NCBI GenBank assembly: GCA_964405265.1
Contig: CAYONC010000002.1
Span: 62,001-126,000, forward strand
Length of the DNA stretch: 64,000 nt
Direction of reading: 5' to 3'
DNA from: Eshraghiella sp964405265
GTDB lineage: Bacteria; Bacillota; Clostridia; Lachnospirales; Lachnospiraceae
This document shows, one piece after another, positions 6,976-16,952 of the stretch. The notes under the pieces were generated by a model that did no database searches, was not told the origin of the DNA, and saw nothing but the letters and a program-made list of their open reading frames with translations. The first letter of the stretch is position 1. Every line of letters begins with the position of its first letter. The position numbers were made by a program, and so were the translations under genes.

Positions 6976-8952
6976 TTATTTTTTAACATAATACGGTGCC
7001 GACAGTTCAAAATACCGTCTCATTGATGCAACATTATCAAGCACCTTTACCATTGAAGTATTTTTTGATATAAAGCTTTCAAGCTTTTCAAGATATTCCC
7101 CTGTTGATATGCTGCCGTCAGCAACCCCCGTAAGTCCTTTTTCCCAGCTTGCCGTAAGTCTCGGGTCAAGCAGTCTCTTAATTGAATTATCAACTATATC
7201 ATACACCATTTCGCCCAGCTGTGAAGGGGTAATTATCTGTGTTTTTCCATTAAGGTTCACATATTTCTTGTCAACAAGCTTTTTAAGTATTTCCGCTCTT
7301 GTTGCACTTGTTCCGATTCCGCTGCCTTTAATCTGTGCACGCAGCTCCGGGTCTTCAATGAGCTGTCCGGCATTTTCCATGGCAAGTATAAGCGTTCCGG
7401 AATTATATCTCTTGGGCGGAGTCGTCTCCCCTTCCTTAACATTATACTCCCTGACGGGAATAATGTCATTTTTCTTAATTTTTTTTATCATCTGCGATAC
7501 GGAAGCGTCAACACCGTTATCCGTATTCTCTCCGTCATCTTCCTTTTTCTGATTGCCTGACACTTTAAGCCAGCCTTCATCCTCAAGCACCTTAAAGCCT
7601 GCAAAAAAGCTTTCGTTACCGTTTTGGAGTTCAACTGATGTTTTTGTATATACCGCCGCCGGATAAAAAATGCCGAGAAATTTTCTCACTATCGCATGAT
7701 AGACGTTCAGAGAGGTACGCGAGAGGCTTTTCATGTTTCCAAACCCCTGTCCGGTAGGTATTATTGCATAATGGTCAGTTATCTGTCTGTCATTTACATA
7801 CCTTGTACGTGCGATTCCCTGATATGATTTTTTTTCAAGAATTTCACTGACAAACGGTTCATATTCCGCAAGCCTTGAAAGCCCCGTAATATTTCTGTCT
7901 ATTACCTTGGCAACCGCCGTTGAAAGCACTCTTGCATCCGTTCTCGGATATGTCACTAACTTCTTCTCATATAATTCCTGTGTATGCTTAAGCGTTTCAT
8001 CAGGACTGAGTTTAAAAATTCTGGAGCAGTCATTCTGAAGCTCCGCAAGATTATAGAGAAGCGGCGGCTGTTTTTTTTCTTTTTTTCTTTCGACTGATAC
8101 AACCTCCATGGTCATGCTGCCTGAGGATTTCAGGCTGTTCACAAGTTCTTCTGCCTTCGTCTTCTCCCTGAAACCGTTTTCTTTATAGAGATACGGTGAG
8201 TTATAATATGCGGATTTTTCCGTTACCTTCCATTCCGCATCAAAGCCTGCATCTGCCGTTACCCTGTAAAAGGGTGTTTTAACAAATTCCCTTATTTCTC
8301 TTTCTCTCCTGACTATCATTCCGAGCACGCACGTCATCACGCGTCCGACCGCAATTACCGTTCTGTCATTGCTGCGGAAGAAGGATGATATTGCATTTCC
8401 GTACTTCAGCGTCAGTGCCCTTGAGAAGTTGATTCCCATAAGATAATCTTCTTTTGCACGCAGATAAGCCGAATCCGACAGGCTGTCATATTCGGATAAA
8501 TCCTTTGCTTCCTTTACACCGCGTAATATTTCCTCCTCCGTCTGGGAGTCAATCCATACACGCAGTCTTTTTTTCCCTTTAACGCCTGACATCTGTTCCA
8601 CAAGTCTGTATATGTATTCGCCTTCTCTTCCCGAGTCGGTGCAGACATATATTTTATCAATGTCATCCCTGTTAAGAAGTCCGCTGACAATATTATACTG
8701 TTTTGCAACTCCCGGTATGACTTCGTATTTCCATTCCGTCGGGATAAAAGGAAGGGTATCCATGCTCCACCTCTTTAATTCCGGATTGTATTCCGCCGGA
8801 TAACTCATGGTAATAAGATGTCCGACGCACCATGTGAATACGGCATTATCCGATTCGGAATACCCGTCCCTTCTTGCCGGATTATCCCCGAGGGCTTTAA
8901 TAAACTCCTGTGCCACACTGGGCTTTTCCGCTATAAATAAACTTTTTGACAT
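6976..8952 (-). CDS. topB: DNA topoisomerase III (type IA)
   Basis: Relaxes and decatenates DNA through a 5'-phosphotyrosine link. The 658-residue protein has the TOPRIM start SLFIAEKPSVAQEF, the acidic motif CTDSGREGEYIYR (the DxGRE variant seen in many TopB proteins) and the active-site tyrosine in LVTYPRTDARVLST. The late GIGTSATRAEILKKL motif is also typical. No C-terminal zinc fingers are visible, in line with shorter TopB forms. It lies between a YfbR-type gene and glmS with gaps of 12 and 16 bases. Confidence 0.93.
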   Translation of the reverse strand: MSKSLFIAEKPSVAQEFIKALGDNPARRDGYSESDNAVFTWCVGHLITMSYPAEYNPELKRWSMDTLPFIPTEWKYEVIPGVAKQYNIVSGLLNRDDIDKIYVCTDSGREGEYIYRLVEQMSGVKGKKRLRVWIDSQTEEEILRGVKEAKDLSEYDSLSDSAYLRAKEDYLMGINFSRALTLKYGNAISSFFRSNDRTVIAVGRVMTCVLGMIVRREREIREFVKTPFYRVTADAGFDAEWKVTEKSAYYNSPYLYKENGFREKTKAEELVNSLKSSGSMTMEVVSVERKKEKKQPPLLYNLAELQNDCSRIFKLSPDETLKHTQELYEKKLVTYPRTDARVLSTAVAKVIDRNITGLSRLAEYEPFVSEILEKKSYQGIARTRYVNDRQITDHYAIIPTGQGFGNMKSLSRTSLNVYHAIVRKFLGIFYPAAVYTKTSVELQNGNESFFAGFKVLEDEGWLKVSGNQKKEDDGENTDNGVDASVSQMIKKIKKNDIIPVREYNVKEGETTPPKRYNSGTLILAMENAGQLIEDPELRAQIKGSGIGTSATRAEILKKLVDKKYVNLNGKTQIITPSQLGEMVYDIVDNSIKRLLDPRLTASWEKGLTGVADGSISTGEYLEKLESFISKNTSMVKVLDNVASMRRYFELSAPYYVKK

Positions 8953-8964
8953 ATATATTTCTCT

Positions 8965-9549
8965 CTATCTTGTTTCGTCTATCGTCATCATGTACGCCGG
9001 CATGAATCTTTCCATAAAAAAATCAGCCTCCGGCATCTTCATGTCTTCAATAATTCTTTTTGTGGATTCCAATGCCTTTTCAAAATCCTTATTGCCCATT
9101 CTCATTTCTTCCACACACTTGATATATGCTGATATCTTGTCGGCTGCCTTAACATATTTCCACAGTTCTTTTTCTTCTTCCGTATCAAGAAGCAGCGGTG
9201 CATACACCGGTCTCATTTCTTCCGGTATCCCGCTTAAAAGCTCATCCCTTGCCACCTGCTCAACATCCTTGTATGCATTCCTTATTACAGGACTGTAATA
9301 TTTTACGGGTGTCGGCATATCACCGGTTATTATCTCCGTGGAATCATGGAACATTCCCATGAGTGCCAGTCTCTCAGGATTAATGCTACCATTATAATAT
9401 GTGTTATTGATAACACCGAGTGCATGGGCGATAACAGCTACATCCAGACTGTGTTCGCATATATTTTCATTCAGGGTATTTTTCATCAGACCCCAGCGGT
9501 TTATGTATTTCATCCTTGCCATCATGGCAAAAAAATGGTTGTCTTTCAT
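8965..9549 (-). CDS. YfbR-type 5'-deoxynucleotidase (HD domain)
   Basis: Hydrolyses deoxynucleoside 5'-monophosphates. I place the start at 9549 (MKDNHFFAMMARM), where ATGA overlaps the galM stop and GGGAGG precedes; a start at 9588 would lie deep in galM. The 194-residue protein has the family opening ARMKYINRWGLM, the metal ligands in CEHSLDVAVIAHAL and FHDSTEIITGDMPTPVKY, and a late Asp in KAADKISAYIKC. Size and motifs match E. coli YfbR. Confidence 0.88.
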   Translation of the reverse strand: MKDNHFFAMMARMKYINRWGLMKNTLNENICEHSLDVAVIAHALGVINNTYYNGSINPERLALMGMFHDSTEIITGDMPTPVKYYSPVIRNAYKDVEQVARDELLSGIPEEMRPVYAPLLLDTEEEKELWKYVKAADKISAYIKCVEEMRMGNKDFEKALESTKRIIEDMKMPEADFFMERFMPAYMMTIDETR

Positions 9550-10568
9550 TTCATTCCCTCCCACTGATAAAAACGGAAAACCGTGCATGAGCGGTACTGT
9601 TCTCCGGCCTTTACAATCGGAGATTCATATTCCGGATGATTGACGGCATCAGGGTAAAACTGTGTTTCCATTGCTATTCCGCTTCTTGGTCCGTAATATG
9701 CACCTTCCTTGGCGGAAAATCCGTTATTCATCTGATTTGCCGTATATATCTGTACACCGCACCTGTCGGTATATAAATCCATTGCCATTCCGGTCTTGTC
9801 GGAAACAAGCGTTGATATATGCCTTAAGCTTCCGTCATATCCGTTAATACAGTAATTGTGGTCATATCCGTATGTACCTATTTTTCTTATTTTTCTGAAA
9901 TCATATGCCGTTTGTTCCACTTTTTCCGGTTTTCTTCCTTCTCCGTACATGGCACGGTCAGCGTCCACCCACAGAAGATGGTTATCTATGCTGCCAGATG
10001 CGTGTCCGTTAAGATTAAAATATGAATGATTCGTCATGTTGATTACCGTATCCGCATCACACATACCTTCATATGAAATAACAAGAGAATTATCTTTTTT
10101 CAATATATAAGTAACGCTTATCCTTAAATTACCCGGCATACCCTGATCTCCGTCCGGACTGATAAGCGAAAAGCATATTCCGCTGCCGTCTTCACATGAA
10201 TAAGGTGTGCCCTGCCACAGTCTGCCATAATATACGTCAGGTCCGCTGTGTATGTTGCAGCCGGCTGCATTATCGGCAAGAGTGTATTTTTTTCCGTTAA
10301 GTTCAAATGAATGTCCGCTTATACGGTTGGCATTTCTGCCAATCGTCGCACCCATGGCATCCCAGTTATGCTTTTCATACATTTCTCCGCTTTTCAGTCC
10401 GAGAACAATATCATTATCATTTCCTTCCGAATCCTTTACGGTAAGTGAAACAAGGGATGCTCCCATATCGGTAAGCTTCATGGTCATTCCCGCTTCATTT
10501 GAAACCGTATATGCATGAATATCTTTTCCTTGTTCCGTTTTACCGAATATTTCCGTAATAACAGGCAT
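9546..10568 (-). CDS. galM: Aldose 1-epimerase (galactose mutarotase)
   Basis: Interconverts alpha and beta anomers of aldohexoses. The 340-residue protein has GATIGRNANRISG near the sugar site, the catalytic His in MTNHSYFNLNGH, and a conserved Glu in IAMETQFYPDAVNHP. The start has a GGAG site 19 bases after the amidase stop. No other galactose genes are adjacent, so it is probably a general mutarotase placed within an envelope gene run. Confidence 0.93.
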   Translation of the reverse strand: MPVITEIFGKTEQGKDIHAYTVSNEAGMTMKLTDMGASLVSLTVKDSEGNDNDIVLGLKSGEMYEKHNWDAMGATIGRNANRISGHSFELNGKKYTLADNAAGCNIHSGPDVYYGRLWQGTPYSCEDGSGICFSLISPDGDQGMPGNLRISVTYILKKDNSLVISYEGMCDADTVINMTNHSYFNLNGHASGSIDNHLLWVDADRAMYGEGRKPEKVEQTAYDFRKIRKIGTYGYDHNYCINGYDGSLRHISTLVSDKTGMAMDLYTDRCGVQIYTANQMNNGFSAKEGAYYGPRSGIAMETQFYPDAVNHPEYESPIVKAGEQYRSCTVFRFYQWEGMK

Positions 10569-10587
10569 CCTGTATCTCCTTTTCAGG

Positions 10588-12120
10588 CTATTTTTTGTTT
10601 TTTGCGGATCTGTACATTATATATGAGCATATTCCTATTCCGGCAATACAGATAACCATCAGCACAATAACCACTATGCGTATCACACCGATTCCCGAAA
10701 CAGCATCATCACTCTGTGATACCGTAACGCTTTCTGATTCCGGTGTTGTTACATTCTCGTGTGTTGTATCCGTTACGGGTTCTGTTACAGGCTCTGTTAC
10801 AGGCTCCGTTACAGGCTCCGTTACAGGCTCCGTTACAGGCTCCGTTGCAGGCTCCGTTACAGGTTCCGTTACAGGCTCCGTTACAGGCTCTGTCACGGGT
10901 TCCGTTACGGTTATTGCCTTTCCTGACGGAATGAAAAGAATGTCCCTGTTATCCTCTAACGGTATGTAATTGCTCTTCTGGTATGTTCCTGCCATTCCGT
11001 AATTGTATATTCTGAGACTGTTGGTATATCCGCCGTAGCTTACCGGTATGTCTATTGCACCCTGCTCAGATGAAGACGGTACACCCTGTCCGAATTCGGC
11101 TCCGGATACCTGTACTGCAGAGCCGTCGCTGTATATCGCCTTAACCATTACGGTGCTTTTATCGTAATTATCTGCTCCCGCCTGGGAATCATAAAATGTC
11201 GGATTGATACCTGCCGCAACGCCTACCTGCACAACCTTTGGCACTGTTACGTTAACTGTTCCGGCACTTCCGTCTGCGGCGGTGTATGAAATAACTGCCG
11301 TTCCTTCTGCCACAGCCGTAATAAGTCCGGTTTCACTGACGTATGCCACCGATTCATCCGAGCTTTTAAAGCTGCCTTTTAATCCGTTCAGTGAAGCACT
11401 GTATGTACGGATGAGGTTAAGACTGCTTCCGGCACTGACGGTTCTCTTTTTAAGTCCGTAATATTCCGCAACGGCAGCCGCATCCGCCGCACCGCATCTG
11501 TACTGGTTTTCCGTACTGCTTATGAATGCCGAATCCTCTGCATTACTGAGATAACAGTGTTCTATTATCATGCACGGTATGTTGCATTTTACTGCCTCAT
11601 CAAGTGCCGTATAGAAATCCACTGTCGGGTCATCGCTTGATCCTCTTTGTCTGTATCCGCCGTTATTCAGTCCGATTTCCGACAGATTTTTAAGTATCAG
11701 GTTGCCGAGCGTCTTCATCTGACCCCCGAATTTTTCATTTACGGTACCGAATACAATAGCTCCCTTTGCCTCCGTATTGCTTCCGCTGTTATTATGGCAT
11801 GATATGAATACATCCGCACCGAGAAGATTTCCGAATCTTCCGCGTCCTGCATTCGTATTCCACTCTCCGTAGCCCTTAGTAAGATATACTCTTACGCCTT
11901 CATAGGTTTCCAGCTCTGCCTTAAAGCTTACGGCAATATTCCAGTTAATGTCTTTTTCATTGATTCCTGACGGTGCTGCTCCTCCGTCTCTGCCTCCGTG
12001 TCCCGGATCAATGATAACAACTATATTACCTTCTGAATCTTTTGCATATGCCTTACCGGCAATCATAATGCATAATACCGCCGTAATTAGCAGCAGTCCG
12101 GTTTTAATTATCTTCTTCAT
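10588..12120 (-). CDS. Membrane-anchored N-acetylmuramoyl-L-alanine amidase with Big_2 domain and TEPV repeats
   Basis: A 510-residue exported hydrolase that would cut the lactyl-peptide amide bond of peptidoglycan. Signal peptide (1-26). Amidase_3 domain about 33-225 with zinc ligands in VIIDPGHGGRDGG and SCHNNS and the catalytic Glu in MIIEHCYLSNAED. A Big_2 Ig-like domain lies at about 240-295, a beta region to about 385, then 11 TEPV-type repeats and a Thr/Ser linker. A C-terminal helix with SAKNKK tail anchors it; no LPXTG signal. The start overlaps its paralogue by 4 bases (ATGA). The two amidases share the same order of domains but differ in linker. Confidence 0.88.
   Translation of the reverse strand: MKKIIKTGLLLITAVLCIMIAGKAYAKDSEGNIVVIIDPGHGGRDGGAAPSGINEKDINWNIAVSFKAELETYEGVRVYLTKGYGEWNTNAGRGRFGNLLGADVFISCHNNSGSNTEAKGAIVFGTVNEKFGGQMKTLGNLILKNLSEIGLNNGGYRQRGSSDDPTVDFYTALDEAVKCNIPCMIIEHCYLSNAEDSAFISSTENQYRCGAADAAAVAEYYGLKKRTVSAGSSLNLIRTYSASLNGLKGSFKSSDESVAYVSETGLITAVAEGTAVISYTAADGSAGTVNVTVPKVVQVGVAAGINPTFYDSQAGADNYDKSTVMVKAIYSDGSAVQVSGAEFGQGVPSSSEQGAIDIPVSYGGYTNSLRIYNYGMAGTYQKSNYIPLEDNRDILFIPSGKAITVTEPVTEPVTEPVTEPVTEPATEPVTEPVTEPVTEPVTEPVTEPVTDTTHENVTTPESESVTVSQSDDAVSGIGVIRIVVIVLMVICIAGIGICSYIMYRSAKNKK
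10771..10902 (-). repeat. Tandem 12-base repeat, 11 copies, encoding the TEPV linker
   Basis: Eleven consecutive units resembling cgttacaggctc, with third-position differences and one unit reading Ala for Val, code the Pro/Thr/Glu spacer between the amidase body and its membrane anchor. The array keeps the frame, so gain or loss of units would change spacer length only. Confidence 0.9.
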
Positions 12121-13523
12121 AAATACTTTCTGCTCCTGTTTCTTCTGCGTCTTCTTTTTTTCCGTATTTCAAAAAATATGATTATTCCGCCTGCCGCAGC
12201 AACTGCCGCAAGGATGATTACATATTTCCCAAATTCTTTAAAAAATCCGCTTTCCCCACTGCTTTCCGCAGTATATTCAGTCTCTGCACCAGTCTTATTC
12301 TCCGTTGTCTCCGGTACGGCTGTAGTCTCTTCCTCGGGAAGCGTAACCTGCGGAACATATGCTTCCGAATCATAGCATATTCTGAGACTGCCTTCCATTG
12401 TGCCATATTTTATTTCTATATCCTGTATCCCGGTCTTTCCGTAATCAATGCTTCCTACTTTTTCCGGCTTAACCTTCATTACGCTGCCGTCACTGTATAT
12501 TACATTTGCAAATATGTCATCTCTTTTTAAATTCTTAAACTCTTCTTCGGTTTCATAGAATGTGGGATTTATTGCTCCCACTACCGCTAACTCCTCAGGC
12601 TTCTTCACGGTAACCGTGCAGCTGCCTGATGTTCCGTCCGAAAGCTGATACACAATATTGGCAGTTCCTGCTCCTACAGCCGTAACAACACCGTTTTCAT
12701 CAACCGTCGCCACATTTTTCCCGGTTGAATACCATGTTGCATCCGATGACCCGTCCGGACATTCCGCTTTAAGGTAATATCCTTTTTCAAGCTCTTCCAT
12801 TGTATTATTGTCTGCTTTTGCTTTTTTCTCTTCCAGTTTGAAGTATGATACCACTGCCTTTGCATCGGCAATTCCCATCTCAGTCAGAAAATCCTCTTTA
12901 AGGCTTCCGTCCGGATTGCTTACAAGTGCCGCATCAGCCGGGTTACTTAAAAAACAGTGTTCCACTATTATTGACGGAACTCCTGCCCTTACGCCTTCTC
13001 CTATAAGGGTATAATAATCCTCATAATCATAGGATGTTGAGGTTCTCGTCTGCACGCCTCCGTTTACAAGTCCAAGCCCTGCAAGGTTGTCCAGAATAAG
13101 CGTACACATATCATTGGTTGCTTCCGCATAAAATTCATTAAGGGAACGGTATGCAAGTGCTCCGGTTTTCGTATCGGATCCGCTGTTATTGTGTATGCTT
13201 ATAAGGAAATCCGCATCAAGGGCTGCTGCCGTCATTGCCCTGCCCATATTGGTAATCCAGCTGTCTGACGACCTTGTAAGATATACCCTTACACCTTCAT
13301 ATCTGCACAGTTCATCCTTCATTGCCGAAGCTATTACATAATTGCAGTCATCCTCATACGCACCGGTTACCGCCTGTGCACCGGGATCCTCTGCTCCATG
13401 CCCCGGATCAATCACAATTACTATGTTGCCATCCCTGTCTTTAGCCTGTGCCCATGCCGTACAGCATAATATGCCCGCTGCCATTGTCAGGGCAAAAAAT
13501 ATTCCTTTAATAATTTTTTTCAT
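12117..13523 (-). CDS. Membrane-anchored N-acetylmuramoyl-L-alanine amidase, second copy
   Basis: A 468-residue paralogue of the next gene. Signal peptide 1-27. Amidase_3 domain about 33-225 with VIVIDPGHGAEDPGAQ, SIHNNSGS and IIVEHCFLSNPAD carrying zinc ligands and catalytic Glu. A shorter Ig-like Big_2 region (ATVDENGVVTAVGAGTANIV) follows, then a Glu/Thr linker and a C-terminal helix with a strongly basic tail (RKKRRRRRNRSR). It overlaps the transglutaminase gene and the second amidase by 4 bases at each end. The tandem arrangement implies duplication. Confidence 0.88.
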   Translation of the reverse strand: MKKIIKGIFFALTMAAGILCCTAWAQAKDRDGNIVIVIDPGHGAEDPGAQAVTGAYEDDCNYVIASAMKDELCRYEGVRVYLTRSSDSWITNMGRAMTAAALDADFLISIHNNSGSDTKTGALAYRSLNEFYAEATNDMCTLILDNLAGLGLVNGGVQTRTSTSYDYEDYYTLIGEGVRAGVPSIIVEHCFLSNPADAALVSNPDGSLKEDFLTEMGIADAKAVVSYFKLEEKKAKADNNTMEELEKGYYLKAECPDGSSDATWYSTGKNVATVDENGVVTAVGAGTANIVYQLSDGTSGSCTVTVKKPEELAVVGAINPTFYETEEEFKNLKRDDIFANVIYSDGSVMKVKPEKVGSIDYGKTGIQDIEIKYGTMEGSLRICYDSEAYVPQVTLPEEETTAVPETTENKTGAETEYTAESSGESGFFKEFGKYVIILAAVAAAGGIIIFFEIRKKRRRRRNRSRKYL

Positions 13524-15877
13524 CTATCCAAACCTTCCTTCTGCATGAATATCATATACAGGTATCTGAGTTTAAGTTTCCTTAACGGACCACTGTCATT
13601 ATACATTCCGTTTCGTAATTTATCCAGTATTTCTTCCGACCTTGTCACTTCAGGCATTGAAGCACCTTCTTCCGCAAATACCGCTTTTTCATATATTTCC
13701 GTAAATTCCCTTACTTCTTCCGCCGTAAGATATGTTCCCTCCGATATTATGCGTTTTCCGTATTCATCACACGTCATATGTTTCTCCGCATGTATTCCGC
13801 ATAATCCGTTTATTTTTTCAAAGAGGGCATAATTCATTAATACGCACCCTGAAAAATCATTTTTTTTCATTTCCGCATACCGTCTCCGGTACCGTATTGT
13901 GCGGACATTGTATCTCACATACAGTACAGCTCCCCCTGTCATTATCACTGCCGCCACGCCTGACATATACAGAATAACTTTTATTGTGCTTCTCTTCAAG
14001 TGAAATTTATGTGTTTCCTGTCCTGCATCCTCTTTTGCAGCCGCTGAGGTTTCACTTTCATCAGCCGTTGTTTCCGCAATGCTTTCTTTTTCCGTTACCG
14101 GTTCCGTTTCTTCTTCCGTCTCCTCTGCGGTTGTCTCAGGCGGTGCCGTCGTCTCTTCCGGTTTATCGTATTTATCTTCCTCTTCCGTATAATTACCCGG
14201 TGTTACCTCATACTGTATCCAGCCCCAGCCGTCTATATATATTTCCACCCATGCATGCGCACTTCTGTCCGTCACGCTGACCGTGGAATATTTTGTTCCG
14301 GCCACAAATTCCGTCTTTATTACGTTTATGTCCGGATCAAAGGCAAAGCCCGTAACATATCTTGCCGGTATACCCGCACATCTTAACATCATTACCGCCG
14401 TCGTTGCAAAGTATGTACAGTAACCGCATCTGTTTTTGTTATAAAAATAATCTATAAGTTCTTCGCCTTTTGGGAGCTTACCGGGTTTTAACGAGTAAGT
14501 GCATCTTGAGGCAAGGTGCTGTCTTACAAATTCCGCAGTTTCAAGCACATCATCCGGAGTATCCGTCTTCATGCCCGACATAAGGCTGCGGAAAGTATCC
14601 TCACATTTCGTATTAACCTCAAGATAATGTTCATATACATAATCCCTGTAAACACGGTCGGCATCCCTCCATAAAAGTGAATAAGACGAATATAAGTATA
14701 AATCCATTGCCGTAAGAATCTGTTCCCCGGTCACGTTCCAATACTTAAATACCACATTGTCGGGAATGTCTTCATATCCCCATTCTCCCTTAAACAGACT
14801 GCTGTCTCCCGTATATGAATACAGAGGCGTCAATGCACTTTTACCGTCATATCCGGTCCGTGTTACCTGTATGTCATACATGTGCATATCCGGAATCAGA
14901 TATGATAATTTATAGGCAGGTGCTTCCTGAGGTCTGAGTTTTTCATCATCATAAGCGGTATATTCACCGGCGTCCGGCTCATACCATGCGTCGGTACTGA
15001 ATTTTTCTCCCACAAAATTTCTGAGATATATTGTTCCGCTGTATTCATATGAATATACCTGAAGCAGCTCCACATCATCATATATTACTTCGTCCGTCTG
15101 TCCCAGCCTGTTGTTGTTAATAACATATCCGCCGGTCAGATTTTTGCGAACTCCATTATACAGTGATACCGCATAATTTTCCACCTTATCAAAAAATTCA
15201 GGTTTTTTATATGTTTTTTCAGGAACGGCCGTAAGCACCGCAGCTGCTGCCGCATATACGGCAATCCCGGTAAACATTGAAGTACGATATACATATACGG
15301 CTGTTTTTTCTCCTGACGAATATTTTCCGTTACTCGCCGCAATTATTATCATTGCAATACAGAATACAATATTCATGAGGATAAAATAAGGTGACACGCT
15401 GATTCCCGCCGCAATCGGAACAATCATAAGCAGAATATTTACGGTTACGGGCAGTGCAGTAAGCTTTCTGCTGCATACAACCGCCGAGTATATACAGGTC
15501 AGCACTGAAGCGGTAAAATACAGCATAATCTTAATATTGCCGTTAAGTCTGTATTCTCCTTCCGGTGCGGCAAAATACATTGCCTGTTTAAAATAATCGC
15601 AGTACCTGTCCATTATCAGATTGTAAAACTGCATATATCCGCCGATAATCTCATATCTCATCAGATATACGAATACAGCCGCCATTACGGCTGCCACACT
15701 CCAGAAAATTATCTTCTTACGGACCAGTACATATGCTGCTGTAAATATACCTCCTGTTGCGGCACACAGCAGGGCAGCCGGAAGCATGCCGTAAAACGGT
15801 TCCGCAAACACAAGCATTAATGATATAACACCCGTGAGGCTTAACATTAATCCGTAAATCCATGTTTTAAGCTTCAT
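13520..15877 (-). CDS. Membrane transglutaminase-like protein (TgpA/DUF4129 type)
   Basis: I place the start at 15877 (MKLKTWIYGLMLSL) with AGGGAG ahead, rather than at 15898. The 785-residue protein has about six N-terminal membrane helices, an outside region, a transglutaminase-like domain with catalytic Cys near residue 485 (CGYCTYFATTAVMMLRC) and His/Asp in SAHAWVEIYIDGWGW, a Glu/Thr-rich linker, one more helix and a cytosolic DUF4129-like tail. With MoxR and DUF58 directly upstream it forms the widespread MoxR-DUF58-transglutaminase set, whose true substrate is not settled. The amidases after it suggest wall work. Confidence 0.85.
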   Translation of the reverse strand: MKLKTWIYGLMLSLTGVISLMLVFAEPFYGMLPAALLCAATGGIFTAAYVLVRKKIIFWSVAAVMAAVFVYLMRYEIIGGYMQFYNLIMDRYCDYFKQAMYFAAPEGEYRLNGNIKIMLYFTASVLTCIYSAVVCSRKLTALPVTVNILLMIVPIAAGISVSPYFILMNIVFCIAMIIIAASNGKYSSGEKTAVYVYRTSMFTGIAVYAAAAAVLTAVPEKTYKKPEFFDKVENYAVSLYNGVRKNLTGGYVINNNRLGQTDEVIYDDVELLQVYSYEYSGTIYLRNFVGEKFSTDAWYEPDAGEYTAYDDEKLRPQEAPAYKLSYLIPDMHMYDIQVTRTGYDGKSALTPLYSYTGDSSLFKGEWGYEDIPDNVVFKYWNVTGEQILTAMDLYLYSSYSLLWRDADRVYRDYVYEHYLEVNTKCEDTFRSLMSGMKTDTPDDVLETAEFVRQHLASRCTYSLKPGKLPKGEELIDYFYNKNRCGYCTYFATTAVMMLRCAGIPARYVTGFAFDPDINVIKTEFVAGTKYSTVSVTDRSAHAWVEIYIDGWGWIQYEVTPGNYTEEEDKYDKPEETTAPPETTAEETEEETEPVTEKESIAETTADESETSAAAKEDAGQETHKFHLKRSTIKVILYMSGVAAVIMTGGAVLYVRYNVRTIRYRRRYAEMKKNDFSGCVLMNYALFEKINGLCGIHAEKHMTCDEYGKRIISEGTYLTAEEVREFTEIYEKAVFAEEGASMPEVTRSEEILDKLRNGMYNDSGPLRKLKLRYLYMIFMQKEGLDR

Positions 15878-16943
15878 AAACTTCTCCCTGCAACTCATGC
15901 CTTGTAATGCGTCCGTTTCCGCCTCCCGTTATGGGAATAAGATGATATACCCTGCCCATGCGTGCAAGCTCATTCATCTTTATTACGGCAGAGTTGTCAT
16001 ACCGGTCTGCCACATAGAATATTCTTGTTGCATCAGTCTGTTCAAAGGCATCATATGTTTTTTTATCATTTTCGCACCGGTATAACGCGGCAAATAATTC
16101 ATATATGTCCGTACGGACTGTAATTTTTTTCCGTTCCGTTTCCGAATAATATGCGGTAAAGCTCAAGCCTGCCGAAATAAGCATATCCGCCAGTCCGTAC
16201 AGAAGCCCGTATGCTTCTTTTATATTATCAATAATTACCGCATTTCTGTCGGTAACAGGCATCCCATATTCTTTTACCATAATCTGATTCTTTTTTGCTG
16301 ACAGCTTCCAGTGTATGTTCCGTATTCTGTCACCCGGTTCATATTCCTTTATGCCGAATATTTCTGAAGGGTCATCCCCCGGTACCGTCATTGAATATGT
16401 TGTTTCCGAATCTTCATCCATGTCTTTCTGCATTTGGGAAATTTCGTCGATTTCATGCTTTTTTGGCATGACAAGAATACAGGAGCTTATATTGACTCTC
16501 CTGCTTAATATGAATAATTTCAGATAATCATATAAATAAATTCTGACTGCCATGACATCCGTCAGCCGGCATCTTCTGCACGGCACCTCTGCTGCGGCAT
16601 CTGCCTCCGACATCGGTGGAATGTGAAGATTCAGTCTGTATTTTCCCGTTTTCTTACCGTTGGAGCTGCAAATGATTTTTACCATACAGCAGTTGACCGG
16701 AATACGGCTGCCGTTCTTAATCTTTAAGGCGACTGATGCCGTGCTTCCGCACTCCGTTACAGTCATTTCCGATGCAAAACGGGCAGAGACGCTTTTTCTT
16801 AAAATAATAACGGTTAATATCGATATTATGCTTATTAAGACAAAAATTACATCAAGAATAAACGGAAGGTATCCGTCATCAAGTATGTTATATGCAAAAA
16901 GTGCCGTAAATCCCAACAGATAAGTTATATAATGACCTGCCAT
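15867..16943 (-). CDS. DUF58 domain-containing membrane protein
   Basis: A 358-residue protein with two helices at the start (about 5-45), an Ig-like extracytosolic or loop region, and the DUF58 signature GDRIRNIHWKLSAKKNQIMVKEY split across about residues 220-243, followed by a von Willebrand-A-like fold. DUF58 proteins almost always travel with MoxR ATPases and are thought to be their partners. Spacing to moxR is 9 bases and the transglutaminase start lies inside its end, so the three are coupled. Confidence 0.88.
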   Translation of the reverse strand: MAGHYITYLLGFTALFAYNILDDGYLPFILDVIFVLISIISILTVIILRKSVSARFASEMTVTECGSTASVALKIKNGSRIPVNCCMVKIICSSNGKKTGKYRLNLHIPPMSEADAAAEVPCRRCRLTDVMAVRIYLYDYLKLFILSRRVNISSCILVMPKKHEIDEISQMQKDMDEDSETTYSMTVPGDDPSEIFGIKEYEPGDRIRNIHWKLSAKKNQIMVKEYGMPVTDRNAVIIDNIKEAYGLLYGLADMLISAGLSFTAYYSETERKKITVRTDIYELFAALYRCENDKKTYDAFEQTDATRIFYVADRYDNSAVIKMNELARMGRVYHLIPITGGGNGRITRHELQGEVYEA

Positions 16944-16952
16944 GACCGCTCC

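Noticed and set aside
10771..10902. CRISPR array or mobile element
   Set aside because: Units are contiguous 12-mers within a coding frame with no spacers or terminal inverted repeats.
10595..10969. Long plus-strand open frame rich in VTGS repeats
   Set aside because: It is the mirror of the 12-base TEPV repeat of the amidase on the other strand; no ribosome site and no independent sense.
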